A stretch of DNA of 64,000 bases, from positions 1-64,000 of the forward strand of contig CALJJQ010000022.1 in the NCBI GenBank assembly GCA_937973965.1. Direction: 5' to 3'. Positions 32,040 to 43,686 of the stretch are shown here, piece by piece. The DNA is from an uncultured Calothrix sp. GTDB lineage: Bacteria > Cyanobacteriota > Cyanobacteriia > Cyanobacteriales > Nostocaceae. A program made the position numbers and the translations under genes. The notes under the pieces were generated by a model. It had not been told where the DNA came from. It made no database searches and saw only the letters and a program-made list of their open reading frames with translations. Positions within the stretch are counted from its first letter, which is position 1. Every line of letters starts with the position of its first letter.

Positions 32040-32490
32040 TGGAAAATCCTCTGAAAATATTGATGTTTTAGTTAATTAACGTATGCGTGTTTATACATGC
32101 ACTTTGACTTCAGTGCATATACTTAAGTATTTGGTAGATTAGTCTCCATATTATTTACATGAAAAGTAATTGGGTTTCACGCTTATAGCGATACATATTG
32201 GCTATAAACTCCCCACACATCAACCAGAAGCATAGGTAGTATAACTACAGATCAACCTTTGGGTAGATTTTAGGAATATCATCGTAATGTATATCACACT
32301 TCATCTGCTTGCTGATTGCTGTATTTTGGGAACTAGCTGGAAACCAAATATCAACTACTTTTTCATTGCCACGGAATTTGATAAATACTTTCCTGCCATT
32401 AAAAGCCTATTTTGAATGAAAAACTTCAATTTGGTGAAGGTAGGATGATACATTTACGTAAAGTTTAAAAATAGACATTTGTGGAGAAAA

Positions 32491-33420
32491 ATGAGACGAC
32501 GGCCTTTGTTAGTTCGCTACCAATTCGTATTGATAGGTCGCATGAGTTTAGCGATCGCGATCACAGTATGTATATCTTCCCAAGTACAAGCTCAATCATC
32601 CCATCTAGTAACGATACAACCTGGTGTAATACTTTCCCAACGAATGAGTGCCAAGGAGTTTTTCGACCGAGGATTGGAGAGGCATGAGAAGCAAGATTAG
32701 CAAGGTGCGATCGCCGACTTTAACCAAGTGATTCGACTCCAGCCAAATAATGCCGAAGCATACACCAATCGAGGTTTGGCACGCTCTGAATTAGGCGACA
32801 AACAAGGTGCGATCGCCGACTATAACCGAGCCATTCGACTCCAGCCAAATCTTGCCATAGCTTACAATAATCGGGGAGTTACCCGTTTGGACTTAGGCGA
32901 TCGAAAAGGTGCAATCCAGGATTTTAACCGAGCCATTCAACTCCAACCAGGTTATGCCAAAGCCTACATGAATCGAGGTGTTGTTCGGAATGAATTAGGC
33001 GATAAAAAAGGGGCAATTGAGGATCATAACCGAGCCATTCAACTCCAGCCAAATGATGCTGTAGCTTACAATAATCGGGGAGTTACCCGTTTGGACTTAG
33101 GCGATCGAAAAGGTGCTATTGAGGATTTTGACCAGGCAATTCGACTCAAGCCAAATTATGCTAAGGCGTACTACAATCGCGGAAATTTTCGCTTTCTTCA
33201 GTTACGTGATGCCAAAGCTGCGCTCGCGGACTATGACCAAGCAATTCGATTCAAGCCAGATTTTGCCGAAGCTTACATCAATAGAGGTTTAGTCTATGAG
33301 ATGTTAGGCAATAGAAAAAGCGCGATCGCAGATATTCAAAAAGCCGCAGATTTATTTCAACAGCAAGGTGATACAGAAAATTACCAAAAAATGACCCAAT
33401 TACTGGAAAAACTGCGATGA
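32491..33420 (+). pseudogene. TPR-repeat protein gene interrupted by an in-frame TAG at 32698-32700
   Basis: Signal-peptide ORF ends ...RGLERHEKQD*, and the same frame continues QGAIADFNQVIRLQPNNAEAY into the TPR ORF 32728..33420. Confidence 0.7.
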
Positions 33421-33551
33421 TGATTCCTCCGGTGACTTGTTAAACCTAATTTCCCATCCTAACACAAAGAATTGATATGACACTGATTGATACAAGAACA
33501 GTAAATCGGTTTAAAATCTAAAAGCTAGGCTAAATATATTTACGACTGACC

Positions 33552-34616
33552 ATGACCGCTTCCTACTTTCGTCCCAGTGTTGATGCAATGACTGGATATA
33601 CTCCAGGGGAACAACCGAAACCGGGGACAAAAATCATCAAATTAAATACGAATGAAAATCCCTATCCTCCTTCACCTCAAGCGATGGAGGTACTACGGAC
33701 TATTGATAGCGAATGGTTAAGACGTTATCCCCATCCCTTTGCTGATGATTTTCGTCACAGTGTTAGCAAGGTTTTTGATGTCCCCTATGATTGGGTGATG
33801 GTTGGTAATGGTAGTGATGAAATTTTAAATGTGGTTGTCCGGGCTTGTACGGAAGGTGAACGCAAAATAGTTTACCCTGCTCCTACTTATGTTTTATATA
33901 AAACCCTGGCGGAAATTCAACCCACGGAGGTGGTGGAAATCCCCTATAACGAGAACTTTGATTTACCCATCGTAGAGTTAGTCAGAGCTCAGGGTGCGGT
34001 GACATTTATTGCTTCACCCAATAGTCCTTCGGGACATTTGGTGGCAATTGATGATTTACGCAAACTAGCATCTGAGTTAGCTGGAGTTTTGTTGATTGAT
34101 GAAGCCTACGGGGATTTTGCGGAAGAGAGTGCATTACCTTTGGTGAGGGAATTTGACAATGTGATGATTTTGCGTACCCTTTCCAAAGGTTATGGTTTGG
34201 CTGGTTTACGATTAGGTTTTGCGATCGCTAATCCGGCATTATTATCTGGTTTATTTAAGGTCAAGGATAGTTATAATATCGATGCGATCGCTAATGCGGT
34301 GGGAACGGCAGCGATGTTGGATCAAGATTACAAAAATCAGTGTGTCAACAAGGTGAAGGCTTCCCGCAGTAAGTTAGCAGCAGGATTGACAAAGTTAGGA
34401 TTTAAGGTTTGGCCTTCCCAAGCGAATTTTCTCCTTGTCCAACCCTCCCAAGGGGATGCGGAAAGTTTATATTTAGGCTTGAAAGCCCAGGGTATTTTAG
34501 TGCGATATTTTAAACAACCGGGATTAGCTGACAAGTTACGCATCACCGTTGGTACTGATGAACAAAATGACTTGTTGATTACTGCTTTGTCTAGTCTTTT
34601 AGTTGAGAGTAAATAG
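33552..34616 (+). CDS. hisC: Histidinol-phosphate aminotransferase
   Basis: KLNTNENPYPPSP, VGNGSDEIL, LSKGYGLAGLRLGFAIA. Confidence 0.93.
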   Translation: MTASYFRPSVDAMTGYTPGEQPKPGTKIIKLNTNENPYPPSPQAMEVLRTIDSEWLRRYPHPFADDFRHSVSKVFDVPYDWVMVGNGSDEILNVVVRACTEGERKIVYPAPTYVLYKTLAEIQPTEVVEIPYNENFDLPIVELVRAQGAVTFIASPNSPSGHLVAIDDLRKLASELAGVLLIDEAYGDFAEESALPLVREFDNVMILRTLSKGYGLAGLRLGFAIANPALLSGLFKVKDSYNIDAIANAVGTAAMLDQDYKNQCVNKVKASRSKLAAGLTKLGFKVWPSQANFLLVQPSQGDAESLYLGLKAQGILVRYFKQPGLADKLRITVGTDEQNDLLITALSSLLVESK

Positions 34617-34828
34617 TGGTCTGTCAAAATAGAAATGATGGATAAATTTATTTTTGGTGTTGCAGACGCAATACGGTTCGGATCAGAAAATTCATAAACC
34701 CCCAATAATTGTAGAGACGAGATATATTGCGTCTCCCGAAACCACAACGAAAAATCATTAACCGAACTACGTCTCTACACAGCGTCAAATTTTCAATTCA
34801 TCTTTGTATTCAGCAATGCCAATTTCAA

Positions 34829-34961
34829 CTAATTATCCAGCAAAATTAAATTGACAAATATTAGAGACGCGATATATCTAGCTAGGGCTTTTTTACCCAC
34901 ACTAATTATTCACCAAAATTAAATTGACAAATATTAGAGACGCGATATATCGCGTCTCTAC
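34829..34961. repeat. Direct repeat of about 50 bp ending in GAGACG palindrome (left arm duplicated)
   Basis: aaaattaaattgacaaatattagagacgcgatatatc occurs twice; only the second copy completes cgcgtctcta. Confidence 0.8.
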
Positions 34962-34964
34962 TCC

Positions 34965-36140
34965 CTATTCCCCGATAACTTTCACCTGGGATGCGGCAAA
35001 AATTGCCTTCTTCCGTGCTTCTTCCACCGTTGCACCTTTTGCTAAAGCCACACCCATGCGACGATAGGGATGGGCTGTGGGTTTACCAAATAAACGAATA
35101 TCCACATCTGGTTGACTCAAGGCTTCTGCAACTCCTGTAAAGGAAACCTGTGTCGATGTGGATTCCGATAAAATCACCGCACTTGCAGCAGGTGCAAACA
35201 CTTCTATTTTCGGTATTGGTAAACCTAAAACAGCTCGCAAATGCAATTCAAACTCATTTAAATTCTGGGAAATTAACGTCACCATCCCCGTATCGTGGGG
35301 ACGGGGTGATAACTCCGAAAAAATCACTTCATCCTTGGTAATAAAAAACTCCACCCCAAAGATACCTGCACCACCTAAGGCATCGGTAACTTTTTTGGCA
35401 ATCTCCTGGGCAATAATAATTTTATCCCGATCCATCCCCGCAGGTTGCCAAGATTCTTGATAATCCCCCCGTTCCTGACGATGACCAATTGGTGGACAAA
35501 AGATAGTCGGTGCATTCCACTGACGAATCGTCAACAGGGTAATTTCAATTTCAAAATCAATAAACTCCTCCACAATCACCTTGCGGGTGTCCCCCCGCGA
35601 ATTTGCCACTGCGTAATTCCACGCATTTTCTACGGATGCTGCATCCTTAACTACCGATTGTCCCTTTCCGGAGGAAGACATCACTGGTTTGACCACATTG
35701 GGAAAACCCACCTGCTGGGAAGCTGTGATTAACTCATCCAAAGAAGATGCATAGGCATATTCAGCAGTACGAATTCCTAACTGGGTATGGGCCAATTCAC
35801 GAATGCGATCGCGGTTCATGGTATAGTTAGTGGCAGCCGCCGTCGGAATCACCGTTATTCCCCGTTGTTCAAATTCCTGTAGTTTCTCGGTACGAATCGC
35901 TTCAATTTCGGGAATAATCAAATCCGGTTGGTGTTTACTCACCACTGCTTCCAATTCCTCAGCGTTGAGCATGGAAATCACCTCAAAGGCATCAGCAACC
36001 TGCATCGCCGGTGCATGGGCATATCGATCCACAGCGATGATATAATTACCTAAACGTTGGGCGGCAATGACAAACTCCTTTCCCAATTCCCCCGCACCCA
36101 ACAACATTAATTTCCGAGGTAGCTGCACCGAACCATTCAT
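34965..36140 (-). CDS. purT: Formate-dependent phosphoribosylglycinamide formyltransferase
   Basis: [53 protein letters not shown]. Confidence 0.95.
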   Translation of the reverse strand: MNGSVQLPRKLMLLGAGELGKEFVIAAQRLGNYIIAVDRYAHAPAMQVADAFEVISMLNAEELEAVVSKHQPDLIIPEIEAIRTEKLQEFEQRGITVIPTAAATNYTMNRDRIRELAHTQLGIRTAEYAYASSLDELITASQQVGFPNVVKPVMSSSGKGQSVVKDAASVENAWNYAVANSRGDTRKVIVEEFIDFEIEITLLTIRQWNAPTIFCPPIGHRQERGDYQESWQPAGMDRDKIIIAQEIAKKVTDALGGAGIFGVEFFITKDEVIFSELSPRPHDTGMVTLISQNLNEFELHLRAVLGLPIPKIEVFAPAASAVILSESTSTQVSFTGVAEALSQPDVDIRLFGKPTAHPYRRMGVALAKGATVEEARKKAIFAASQVKVIGE

Positions 36141-36631
36141 ATATCTATTCCATCTTTCAACCGCAAAATAGCCCCCCGTTGGGATAATTCGTGAAATTGG
36201 TCAGCAGTCAAACCACTTCCAGTACCGAATTGACAACCATCAACTAGGGCATTATTCCATATTGTTTCATTCAGGGTAGCTCCCGTCAAATTTGCCCCCC
36301 GTAAATCCGCATGACTGAAGTTGGCAAATAATAAATCTGCATTGATGAAACAGGTATTTTGTAAATTGGCTCCAGATAAATCACCACGAATCAAATTTAC
36401 CCCCTGTAAATTCAAATTTGCTAAATTTGCACCCACCAGACGGGGAAATTTAACTTGGTGAGGATGATTAAGAAAATAGCTTACACAGGCAATATTATCA
36501 GGATGATTGGGTATTGCGAGTAAAAAATCGTAGCGACTAATCCCTAATTGCCACAGGATTTGTTGACGTTGAAGTCGGGAACTTTGTAAAAAATCAATTC
36601 CCACTTGTTCTTTTAATATCATCTTTGCCAT
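36137..36631 (-). CDS. Pentapeptide-repeat protein
   Basis: [57 protein letters not shown] overlap with purT. Confidence 0.9.
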   Translation of the reverse strand: MAKMILKEQVGIDFLQSSRLQRQQILWQLGISRYDFLLAIPNHPDNIACVSYFLNHPHQVKFPRLVGANLANLNLQGVNLIRGDLSGANLQNTCFINADLLFANFSHADLRGANLTGATLNETIWNNALVDGCQFGTGSGLTADQFHELSQRGAILRLKDGIDI

Positions 36632-36948
36632 CCATCACCAATCGTATATTCTGTATTTATTCCTGTATTTTTATATTCCAAATTTTATGGTCATTTACCT
36701 ACTATACAGATAAAATGGATGAGGAAGAACTACAAATCGACATCACAACATCATTTAAATTCAAATAAGCAGAATCAATCAAGCTCCACAACAACAGCAG
36801 TAAGCAGCCGAAAAACTGCAACAATCAAAATATGCTTGAAAGACAACAGCAAGAACAATTAAACCCTGAATCTGACCCCGATATCCCCATACAACAATTC
36901 ACCTTCCAGTACGCAGTGATAGATGTTATGTCACTATTCAATCAGACT

Positions 36949-38484
36949 TTAATCAGACTTCAGTGTGTGACTTGGGGATGTTGAGGAAAGTAGGTAAGCA
37001 TTATTCCACAACCCCATCAATTCTGACTTACTGCGCAAAACAGTCCAAATGAGGATAATCGCAAATTGGGGATTGGTTAACAGCGATCCATCATGCATTC
37101 CGATGGCGATCGCTAGACACAGGAAGGTGTAAATCAATAAACGGAAAGTTTGCTCTTTGAAGTTACGGCGATTCCCTCCACATCGATATATGCTGTAGGG
37201 AATCCATTCTACTAATAATTGGCTAAATAATAATATCACACCAATAATATTAGCCACACTCACTGCGAGGAAACCAAAGAATTTCCAAACTTGTAAAATC
37301 GGATATATCCAAATTCTGGTTTGTTCATCGAGATAGTTGTAAGCAACGTAGGTTAAGCGAGTAGATAAAAGTATACATAACCAGCAAGATAGTTTGATGA
37401 ATAAATCTTGAACATGCTCTTTGACGAATAATTCAGAAATTACCAGATGATTACCTTGCCAAATATCAATTTGACTAGCTTCGATGCATCCAACTCCGAA
37501 AAATGAAAGAATAACAGCCCAATACCACGGCTGCCATTGATCCATTTTCGATTTATACTGATGGTAGGTTGCCGAGAGGACAGGTTTCTCCTCAAATTTT
37601 TCGGCAATTTGGTCATTTTCGTAGTATCCCAATTCGTAGACGCACCAGAAAGCTATGACAAGTAAGGTAAGTCCAGATATATGGAAAATTGGATGAGGAC
37701 TAGTCAAACTGAGGGCTAATATCAGGGAAACAAGGTGATTTTTGAGAATTACTTGCTTGATGGTTTGTTGACCTGGACGTTTGACTTTTTCTAGATAAAA
37801 GAGGGGAATATAGGCATCTTGCATTGCGGGAATATATTTAGCCTTTTCCCAAATGACTAAAAAAGGATGTTTAACGATTGCTAATAGGGATGCATCATCG
37901 TGAGAATCGGTGACTACAACACTTTTTTGGATTTCAGGTAAACTGATTTTCCTGGCAATTAAATCTTCTTTATTTTTGTGTCTATCTATACATCCCAACC
38001 AAAATCGACAACCAATCAGTTCGTGAATAGCGAAATTTAGATGCTTAATAATCGGTTGAACGATAAATTCAAATCCTTTGGTAGCTACAACTATTTTATG
38101 GGATTCATGGGTGGTAATAGCTGCAACTAATTCCGTATTGATAAAGTTTGCTGCCAATTGACGAGCATGATTTCGCCACAGAAATATATTCCAGGGAAAG
38201 AGAATTGTTAAAACTAAGACACGAATCCAATCCCGACAGGTATCTCCACCAATTTTTCCTGGTAGAAATTTCCACGGTTTAATGGCATCTAAAATGTAGA
38301 GAATGATGGCTGCGATCGCTCGTGGTTGAATTGTATCGAGATACTCTTCTGTGGAATTCCTTAGTAATAGAGTTTCGTCAAAATCTAGGATAATTAAACT
38401 TGCTGTCGATTGGTCTTTAAGGAAAGATAAGGTTTCTAACTCCGAGGATTGAGCCAATTTCTTCTCTAATCCTATTTTAGTCAT
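36949..38484 (-). CDS. HAD-like phosphatase fused to a multi-TM region
   Basis: LIILDFDETLLLRN (HAD motif I), VVATKG, VVVTDSHDDASLL, followed by several hydrophobic segments. Confidence 0.65.
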   Translation of the reverse strand: MTKIGLEKKLAQSSELETLSFLKDQSTASLIILDFDETLLLRNSTEEYLDTIQPRAIAAIILYILDAIKPWKFLPGKIGGDTCRDWIRVLVLTILFPWNIFLWRNHARQLAANFINTELVAAITTHESHKIVVATKGFEFIVQPIIKHLNFAIHELIGCRFWLGCIDRHKNKEDLIARKISLPEIQKSVVVTDSHDDASLLAIVKHPFLVIWEKAKYIPAMQDAYIPLFYLEKVKRPGQQTIKQVILKNHLVSLILALSLTSPHPIFHISGLTLLVIAFWCVYELGYYENDQIAEKFEEKPVLSATYHQYKSKMDQWQPWYWAVILSFFGVGCIEASQIDIWQGNHLVISELFVKEHVQDLFIKLSCWLCILLSTRLTYVAYNYLDEQTRIWIYPILQVWKFFGFLAVSVANIIGVILLFSQLLVEWIPYSIYRCGGNRRNFKEQTFRLLIYTFLCLAIAIGMHDGSLLTNPQFAIILIWTVLRSKSELMGLWNNAYLLSSTSPSHTLKSD

Positions 38485-39052
38485 ATAAGTTTCAGGGTTA
38501 ATTTATCAATGATTGGGACTATTATAGGTAGATTTTCTGGAAATTGCCCAGTAATAGTTAGTAATACTCAAGCAAATTTTGTTCCTTAATACAAATTTTT
38601 AATGTGAATAAATCGTTGATTGTTGAGGATTCATCATAACATAACTATACAAAAAGAGTTTAAGAGGATGTTAATAAATGGTTATCATAGAAATGGCTGA
38701 TTTCGGAATTCGATTGCAAAATCCAATAATTCCGGAGCAGATGTTGGTTATTAATATCGAGAAGACTTTTGTGGATCAATGCAAATTCCCCTAATGATCG
38801 ATGGAGTAGAAGTAGGAAAATAGGATTTCAGCAGTTTATTCTCGTGAAACACAACAATTATGCTATGCGATCGCAAAACCCAGATTTGGAGCAAATCTCT
38901 CAAATTTTAGGGAGTAGGGAGTAGGATAACTGTCACCCTTGGATGCTGACAGCGAAAAAAATGTCGAAAATCAAAATCTGCGTTAATGTAACAAGTTATA
39001 AAGATTTATCAATTAACTATTCCTCAACCAGAAGTTACATCCTGAAAATAGT

Positions 39053-39292
39053 ATGTCTGTTAGTATTCGTTTCCTCCCCGAAGATATCACCGTTGCAGCC
39101 ACCGTTGGCGAACCCTTACTAGATGTGGCAGACCGTGCTGGTGTATCCATCCCCACAGGTTGCTTAATGGGTTCTTGTCACGCTTGTACAGTGGAACTGG
39201 ATGGAGAAGAAATCGTTCGTGCTTGTATTTATTCCGTTCCTCCAGGTCGTCAACAATTGACTGTAAACGTGTTTAGTGACCCAACATGGTGA
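39053..39292 (+). CDS. 2Fe-2S ferredoxin-like protein
   Basis: GCLMGSCHACTVELDGEEIVRAC cysteine pattern. Confidence 0.85.
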   Translation: MSVSIRFLPEDITVAATVGEPLLDVADRAGVSIPTGCLMGSCHACTVELDGEEIVRACIYSVPPGRQQLTVNVFSDPTW

Positions 39293-39841
39293 CATATGGC
39301 AAGAGCGTACTTCAAACCCTGTAGGCGTTTATAATAAAATCAACACCGTAACTGTAAGTTGGGTTTTACCGCGTTATGCCCAATCGATAAGTAGGTGGGT
39401 GGTCAAAATTGTCGTTAAAATCAGGGAGAGAGACGCGATGATATATCGCGTCTATACGGGAGTAAGGCTTTGGGAGGAATGAACGGTTGCGTTGCGGTTT
39501 TATGTTTCATTGCACCTAACCTATCTATCTACATTATTTATAAGGGAGGGATCAGCATTGAGTAATTAAGTAATACTGTTTGATCTTGGAATTGATACCC
39601 GACGGGAAGCTTGCCAAAGCAGAAAAAATGTATCAACATCTTTGTGAAAAAGTATAAAGGATTGATCATCCAAAATATTCCCCTCTCCCTCCACCCCCTG
39701 TAAGTTTTCGGAATTTACTCCAAATCCAAGGATAATCCATTCAATTACGAATTACGTACGCGAAGCGTTGCCGTAGGCTATTACGTAGCTTGCTTCCCGC
39801 GTAGGGGGTATTACAAATTACGAATTACAAATTAAATTTCC

Positions 39842-41389
39842 ATGCCAGTTCCGCGTCTAGTTACACTGATTATTGGATTAATCGTCATTTTAGCCCTTAG
39901 TCTCTGGCTGATTGATTCGCTGTCGCGTTTATCATGGCAACTTTCCTATTCCCCATTTTTAGGAAATTTACTGGTATTTCTCCTGGTGGTTCTGATCGGG
40001 TTGCTAATTGCAGCCTTTGTGTATTATGTGCTGGAAATGCAAAAGGGGGAAACAAAAAAACGCACTACTAGAAAACGTGTCACCCCAGGACAAATTCCCG
40101 CAGTTCGTTCGGAAGCTGCTTCTTCTACCCTCAAAGCTGTCCAACAACAGGTTTCCCAAATACAAGATGAAGTTACCCGTCAAGCCTTACTCAGTAAAAC
40201 CAGGGAAATTGAAGCCAATCTGCGACAGGGAGAAATCCAAGTTGTCGTTTTTGGGACAGGTAGTGCAGGGAAAACTTCCCTAGTAAATGCGATTATGGGA
40301 CGGATGGTGGGACGGGTGGATGCTCCAATGGGAACCACTACAGCTGGGGAAACCTATTGTTTGCGTCTTAAGGGTTTAGAACGGAAAATATTAATTACGG
40401 ATACACCGGGGATATTAGAGGCAGGTGTGGCGGGAACGGAACGAGAACAGTTAGCACGGGAGTTGGCTACGGAGGCAGATTTATTATTATTTGTGGTGGA
40501 TAACGATTTACGCCGTTCCGAATACGAACCGTTGCGTAGTTTAGCAGAAATTGGTAAGCGATCGCTAGTTGTGTTGAATAAGATAGATTTATATACGGAT
40601 GAGGATAGGGAGGCAATTTTAGCGAGGTTGCGTCAGCGTCTCAAGGGTTTTGTGAGTGTGAATGATGTGATTGCTGTCACTGCTAATCCCCAACCAATTG
40701 AACTGGAGGGAGGAGAAATTTGTCAACCGGAGCCAGAAATTTTACCCTTGCTGCGACGGATGGCGGCCATTTTACGAGCGGAAGGGGAAGATTTAGTGGC
40801 AGATAATATATTACTGCAATCCTTGCGCTTAGGGGAAGAAGCTCGCAAACTCATCGATGGACAACGCCGACGACAAGCTGATAAAATTGTTGAGCGGTAT
40901 CAGTGGATTGGGGCTGGTGTGGTTTCGGTGACACCCCTACCCGTAGTTGATTTATTGGCCACCGCAGCCGTAAATGCTCAAATGGTGGTGGAAATTGGTC
41001 GGGTATACGGTTGTGATTTGAATTTGGAACGGGGAAGGGAATTGGCTTTATCCTTGGCGAAAACCATTGCTGGGTTAGGAATAGTCAAAGGAGCCATTCA
41101 GTTAGTCACCACGGCTTTACAATTGAATGTGAGTACATTTATCATTGGTCGTGCCATCCAAGGGATTACAGCCGCATATTTAACCCGGATTGCGGGAAAA
41201 AGCTTTATTGAGTACTTTCGTAATGACCAGGATTGGGGAGACGGAGGGATGACCGAAGTTGTCCAACGCCAATTCCAACTCAATAAACGGGATGAGTTTA
41301 TTAAAGCATTTATTCAAGATGCGATCGCACGGGTAGTTCAACCGTTGAGGGAACAGGAATATCAGGAAGAGGAAAAAATTCCCGAATAG
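39842..41389 (+). CDS. Membrane-associated Era-like GTPase (DUF697-type C-terminus)
   Basis: VFGTGSAGKTSLVNAIMG (P-loop), DTPG, NKID; two N-terminal TM helices. Confidence 0.85.
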   Translation: MPVPRLVTLIIGLIVILALSLWLIDSLSRLSWQLSYSPFLGNLLVFLLVVLIGLLIAAFVYYVLEMQKGETKKRTTRKRVTPGQIPAVRSEAASSTLKAVQQQVSQIQDEVTRQALLSKTREIEANLRQGEIQVVVFGTGSAGKTSLVNAIMGRMVGRVDAPMGTTTAGETYCLRLKGLERKILITDTPGILEAGVAGTEREQLARELATEADLLLFVVDNDLRRSEYEPLRSLAEIGKRSLVVLNKIDLYTDEDREAILARLRQRLKGFVSVNDVIAVTANPQPIELEGGEICQPEPEILPLLRRMAAILRAEGEDLVADNILLQSLRLGEEARKLIDGQRRRQADKIVERYQWIGAGVVSVTPLPVVDLLATAAVNAQMVVEIGRVYGCDLNLERGRELALSLAKTIAGLGIVKGAIQLVTTALQLNVSTFIIGRAIQGITAAYLTRIAGKSFIEYFRNDQDWGDGGMTEVVQRQFQLNKRDEFIKAFIQDAIARVVQPLREQEYQEEEKIPE

Positions 41390-41509
41390 TGTACATGTAC
41401 AGTTGACACTAGAAACAATGAAAGTGATTTTTTCCCATTCCCTACTCCCTGCTCCCTACAGCCTCTGACCTTACTACTACGCATCTACACTTTCAAGTCC
41501 CTATGAATT

Positions 41510-42094
41510 ATGGTCAAGTTTGAAGAGCAATTAGCAACTTTTTCTCCCCAGAGTCGTCAGGAATGGCGAGATTGGCTAATCCAGAATCATCAAACATCTG
41601 TGGGAATCTGGCTTGTTTACTATAAGGTCAAAAGTGGTAAACCCAGTGTTAAATACAGTGAAGCTGTCCAAGAAGCACTATGTTTTGGCTGGATTGATAG
41701 CAAGGTTAAATCCATCGATGAGGAAAGATATACACAAATATTTACCCCTCGGAAACCAAAAAGTGTTTGGTCAAAATTAAATAAAAAATATATCGAAGAA
41801 TTAATTAGCCAAGATTTAATGACCGAAGCTGGGTTAGCAAAAATTGCCGCAGCCAAACAAGATGGTTCCTGGAATAGTTTAGATGCTGTTGAGGAATTAA
41901 TCATACCACCAGATTTCAACCAAGCGCTCACCGCAAATCCCATCGCTCAACAAAATTTTCTGGCTTTTAATCGGTCTACGAAAAAAAATATTCTGCAATG
42001 GCTGACTAGTGCTAAACGCTTAGAAACCAGGTTAAATCGGATTGAAAAAATCGTAATTTATGCCGAACAAAATCGAAATCCCCTCACAAAATAA
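41510..42094 (+). CDS. YdeI/OmpD-associated family protein
   Basis: SRQEWRDWLIQNHQTSVGIWLVYYKVKSGKPSVKYSEAVQEALCFGWIDSKV. Confidence 0.8.
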   Translation: MVKFEEQLATFSPQSRQEWRDWLIQNHQTSVGIWLVYYKVKSGKPSVKYSEAVQEALCFGWIDSKVKSIDEERYTQIFTPRKPKSVWSKLNKKYIEELISQDLMTEAGLAKIAAAKQDGSWNSLDAVEELIIPPDFNQALTANPIAQQNFLAFNRSTKKNILQWLTSAKRLETRLNRIEKIVIYAEQNRNPLTK

Positions 42095-42168
42095 ATAAAA
42101 AGACGCGACCTACCGCGTCCTGACAAAATCAAACTCAAAATTTACTATGGTTTTTAAAAACCAAAAAA

Positions 42169-43533
42169 TCACTTTGACTCAATTTTCTTACCAAATAAAG
42201 TCAAATACATCATTCGATAAATCTCCGTATTATCCAAAGTCGTCGGTAATTTATCTGCATTTAAACCATGCGCTTTCGCCACAATTGCTCCCGTATTATC
42301 CCCCGAACTTGACCAACCTACAGCAAAGGGAAAGCGTTTCCCTTCCCGATCCGGTGCAGATACAAAGGGAGGAGTTCCCGTTCCATCCCTACCGTCCCAA
42401 GGAGCGCCATTATTACTTTTTTCTGGTACGGGTTTATCCAGGGGAAAATCTTTTTCCGTCACTCCAATCACTTCCATTCCCCCTGCATCACTATCAGCAG
42501 CTGTCAGCAATAAGGTATTGGGATTGCTTTCAATATACTTCATTGCTACACCAACCGCATCATCAGCCCGTTTCATTGCCTCTAAAGTCCCCTTGGCATT
42601 ATTATAATTACCAAAATTATCCGTACCCTCCTCTTCCAACACAATTAAAAACGGTCTATTTTGAGGGGACAAAATCTTTAAAGTCACATCCAACATCTCC
42701 GCAACCGTCGGAGCGGTCGGTACATACAAGGGTAAATTATTCTTTTGTAATTCCTCCTCCGTATCATCGTTATAGGTATCATCCGCAGCAAAAACCCCTA
42801 ACACCTTCTTGGTATTAGGGGATAACTTTAACAACTCATCGCGGGTATAAACTACCTTATAACCTTTACTCTTAGCCAATTCAATCACATTCACCCCATC
42901 CGTCCTTTGAGCATCCTCCGGACTAGTATGAAAACCCTTCACACCCTTGGGAAGATACCACTTTTCTCCCCCTCCCAAAATAATATCTACCCCTGACTCC
43001 ACTACCTGCTTCGTAATTTCTGGAAACAATCTCCGTCCAGACGCTTTTGCCACAAATGCAGCTGTACCTGGTTCATGAATCATCCCCGAATTAATTAAAG
43101 CAGTTCCCTTACCGGTTGCGATCGCTTCTTCCATGATCGTCTTTGCTTGTCCTGATGCTGCAACTACTGGTTGCTGGTTTTCATCCAAACCAAAGGAATC
43201 CGCGTTGACCTTCACACCCGTTGCATGGGTGACAGCACCAGCATTAGAAGTCGCTGTCAGTTGATTTTTCATATGTCCCAAATAAACCCCTAAATGGGAC
43301 ATTTGATCCCAATTCAACCGAGCATCTGGCCCTAAGTATAACATTCGTGCTGCACCCCAATGGGCTGCACTTGTACCATCAGGGTGAATAAATATGACGT
43401 TACCTGTAGGGTTATTACCTGTTTGAGTCGTATTCGTTGGTTGATTACATCCTGTGCAGATAATTAACAAAATAGCACAGAGAATGCCCAATATTTTTAA
43501 CCGATTTTTTGTATTTAGTCGCACAATTAACAT
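42169..43533 (-). CDS. Alkaline phosphatase
   Basis: NVIFIHPDGTSAAHWGAARM, ATGVKVNADSFG, TAADSDAGGMEV; lipobox-like signal. Confidence 0.85.
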   Translation of the reverse strand: MLIVRLNTKNRLKILGILCAILLIICTGCNQPTNTTQTGNNPTGNVIFIHPDGTSAAHWGAARMLYLGPDARLNWDQMSHLGVYLGHMKNQLTATSNAGAVTHATGVKVNADSFGLDENQQPVVAASGQAKTIMEEAIATGKGTALINSGMIHEPGTAAFVAKASGRRLFPEITKQVVESGVDIILGGGEKWYLPKGVKGFHTSPEDAQRTDGVNVIELAKSKGYKVVYTRDELLKLSPNTKKVLGVFAADDTYNDDTEEELQKNNLPLYVPTAPTVAEMLDVTLKILSPQNRPFLIVLEEEGTDNFGNYNNAKGTLEAMKRADDAVGVAMKYIESNPNTLLLTAADSDAGGMEVIGVTEKDFPLDKPVPEKSNNGAPWDGRDGTGTPPFVSAPDREGKRFPFAVGWSSSGDNTGAIVAKAHGLNADKLPTTLDNTEIYRMMYLTLFGKKIESK

Positions 43534-43611
43534 CCCTAAATAACTACAACTAACTGTTGCTGAGAGGATGTTACATCAAAATAATTTCTTTTGTCATGGG
43601 GTTTCAGGTAG

Positions 43612-43633
43612 GGATGCGATATATCGCGTCTCT
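43612..43633. repeat. GAGACG-type palindrome
   Basis: gggatgcgatatatcgcgtctc; right flank resembles the family D terminus. Confidence 0.55.
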
Positions 43634-43686
43634 TGATGGGTTGCAAACACATTTGGAATCGGCATAACTGATTACAAAATTATCTA

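Noticed and set aside
34337-34747. 136 aa minus-strand ORF
   Set aside because: Overlaps hisC antisense and then a dispersed palindrome; no domain signal.
42147-42818. 223 aa plus-strand ORF, Pro/Tyr/His-rich
   Set aside because: Fully antisense to the alkaline phosphatase gene; composition is a frame artefact.
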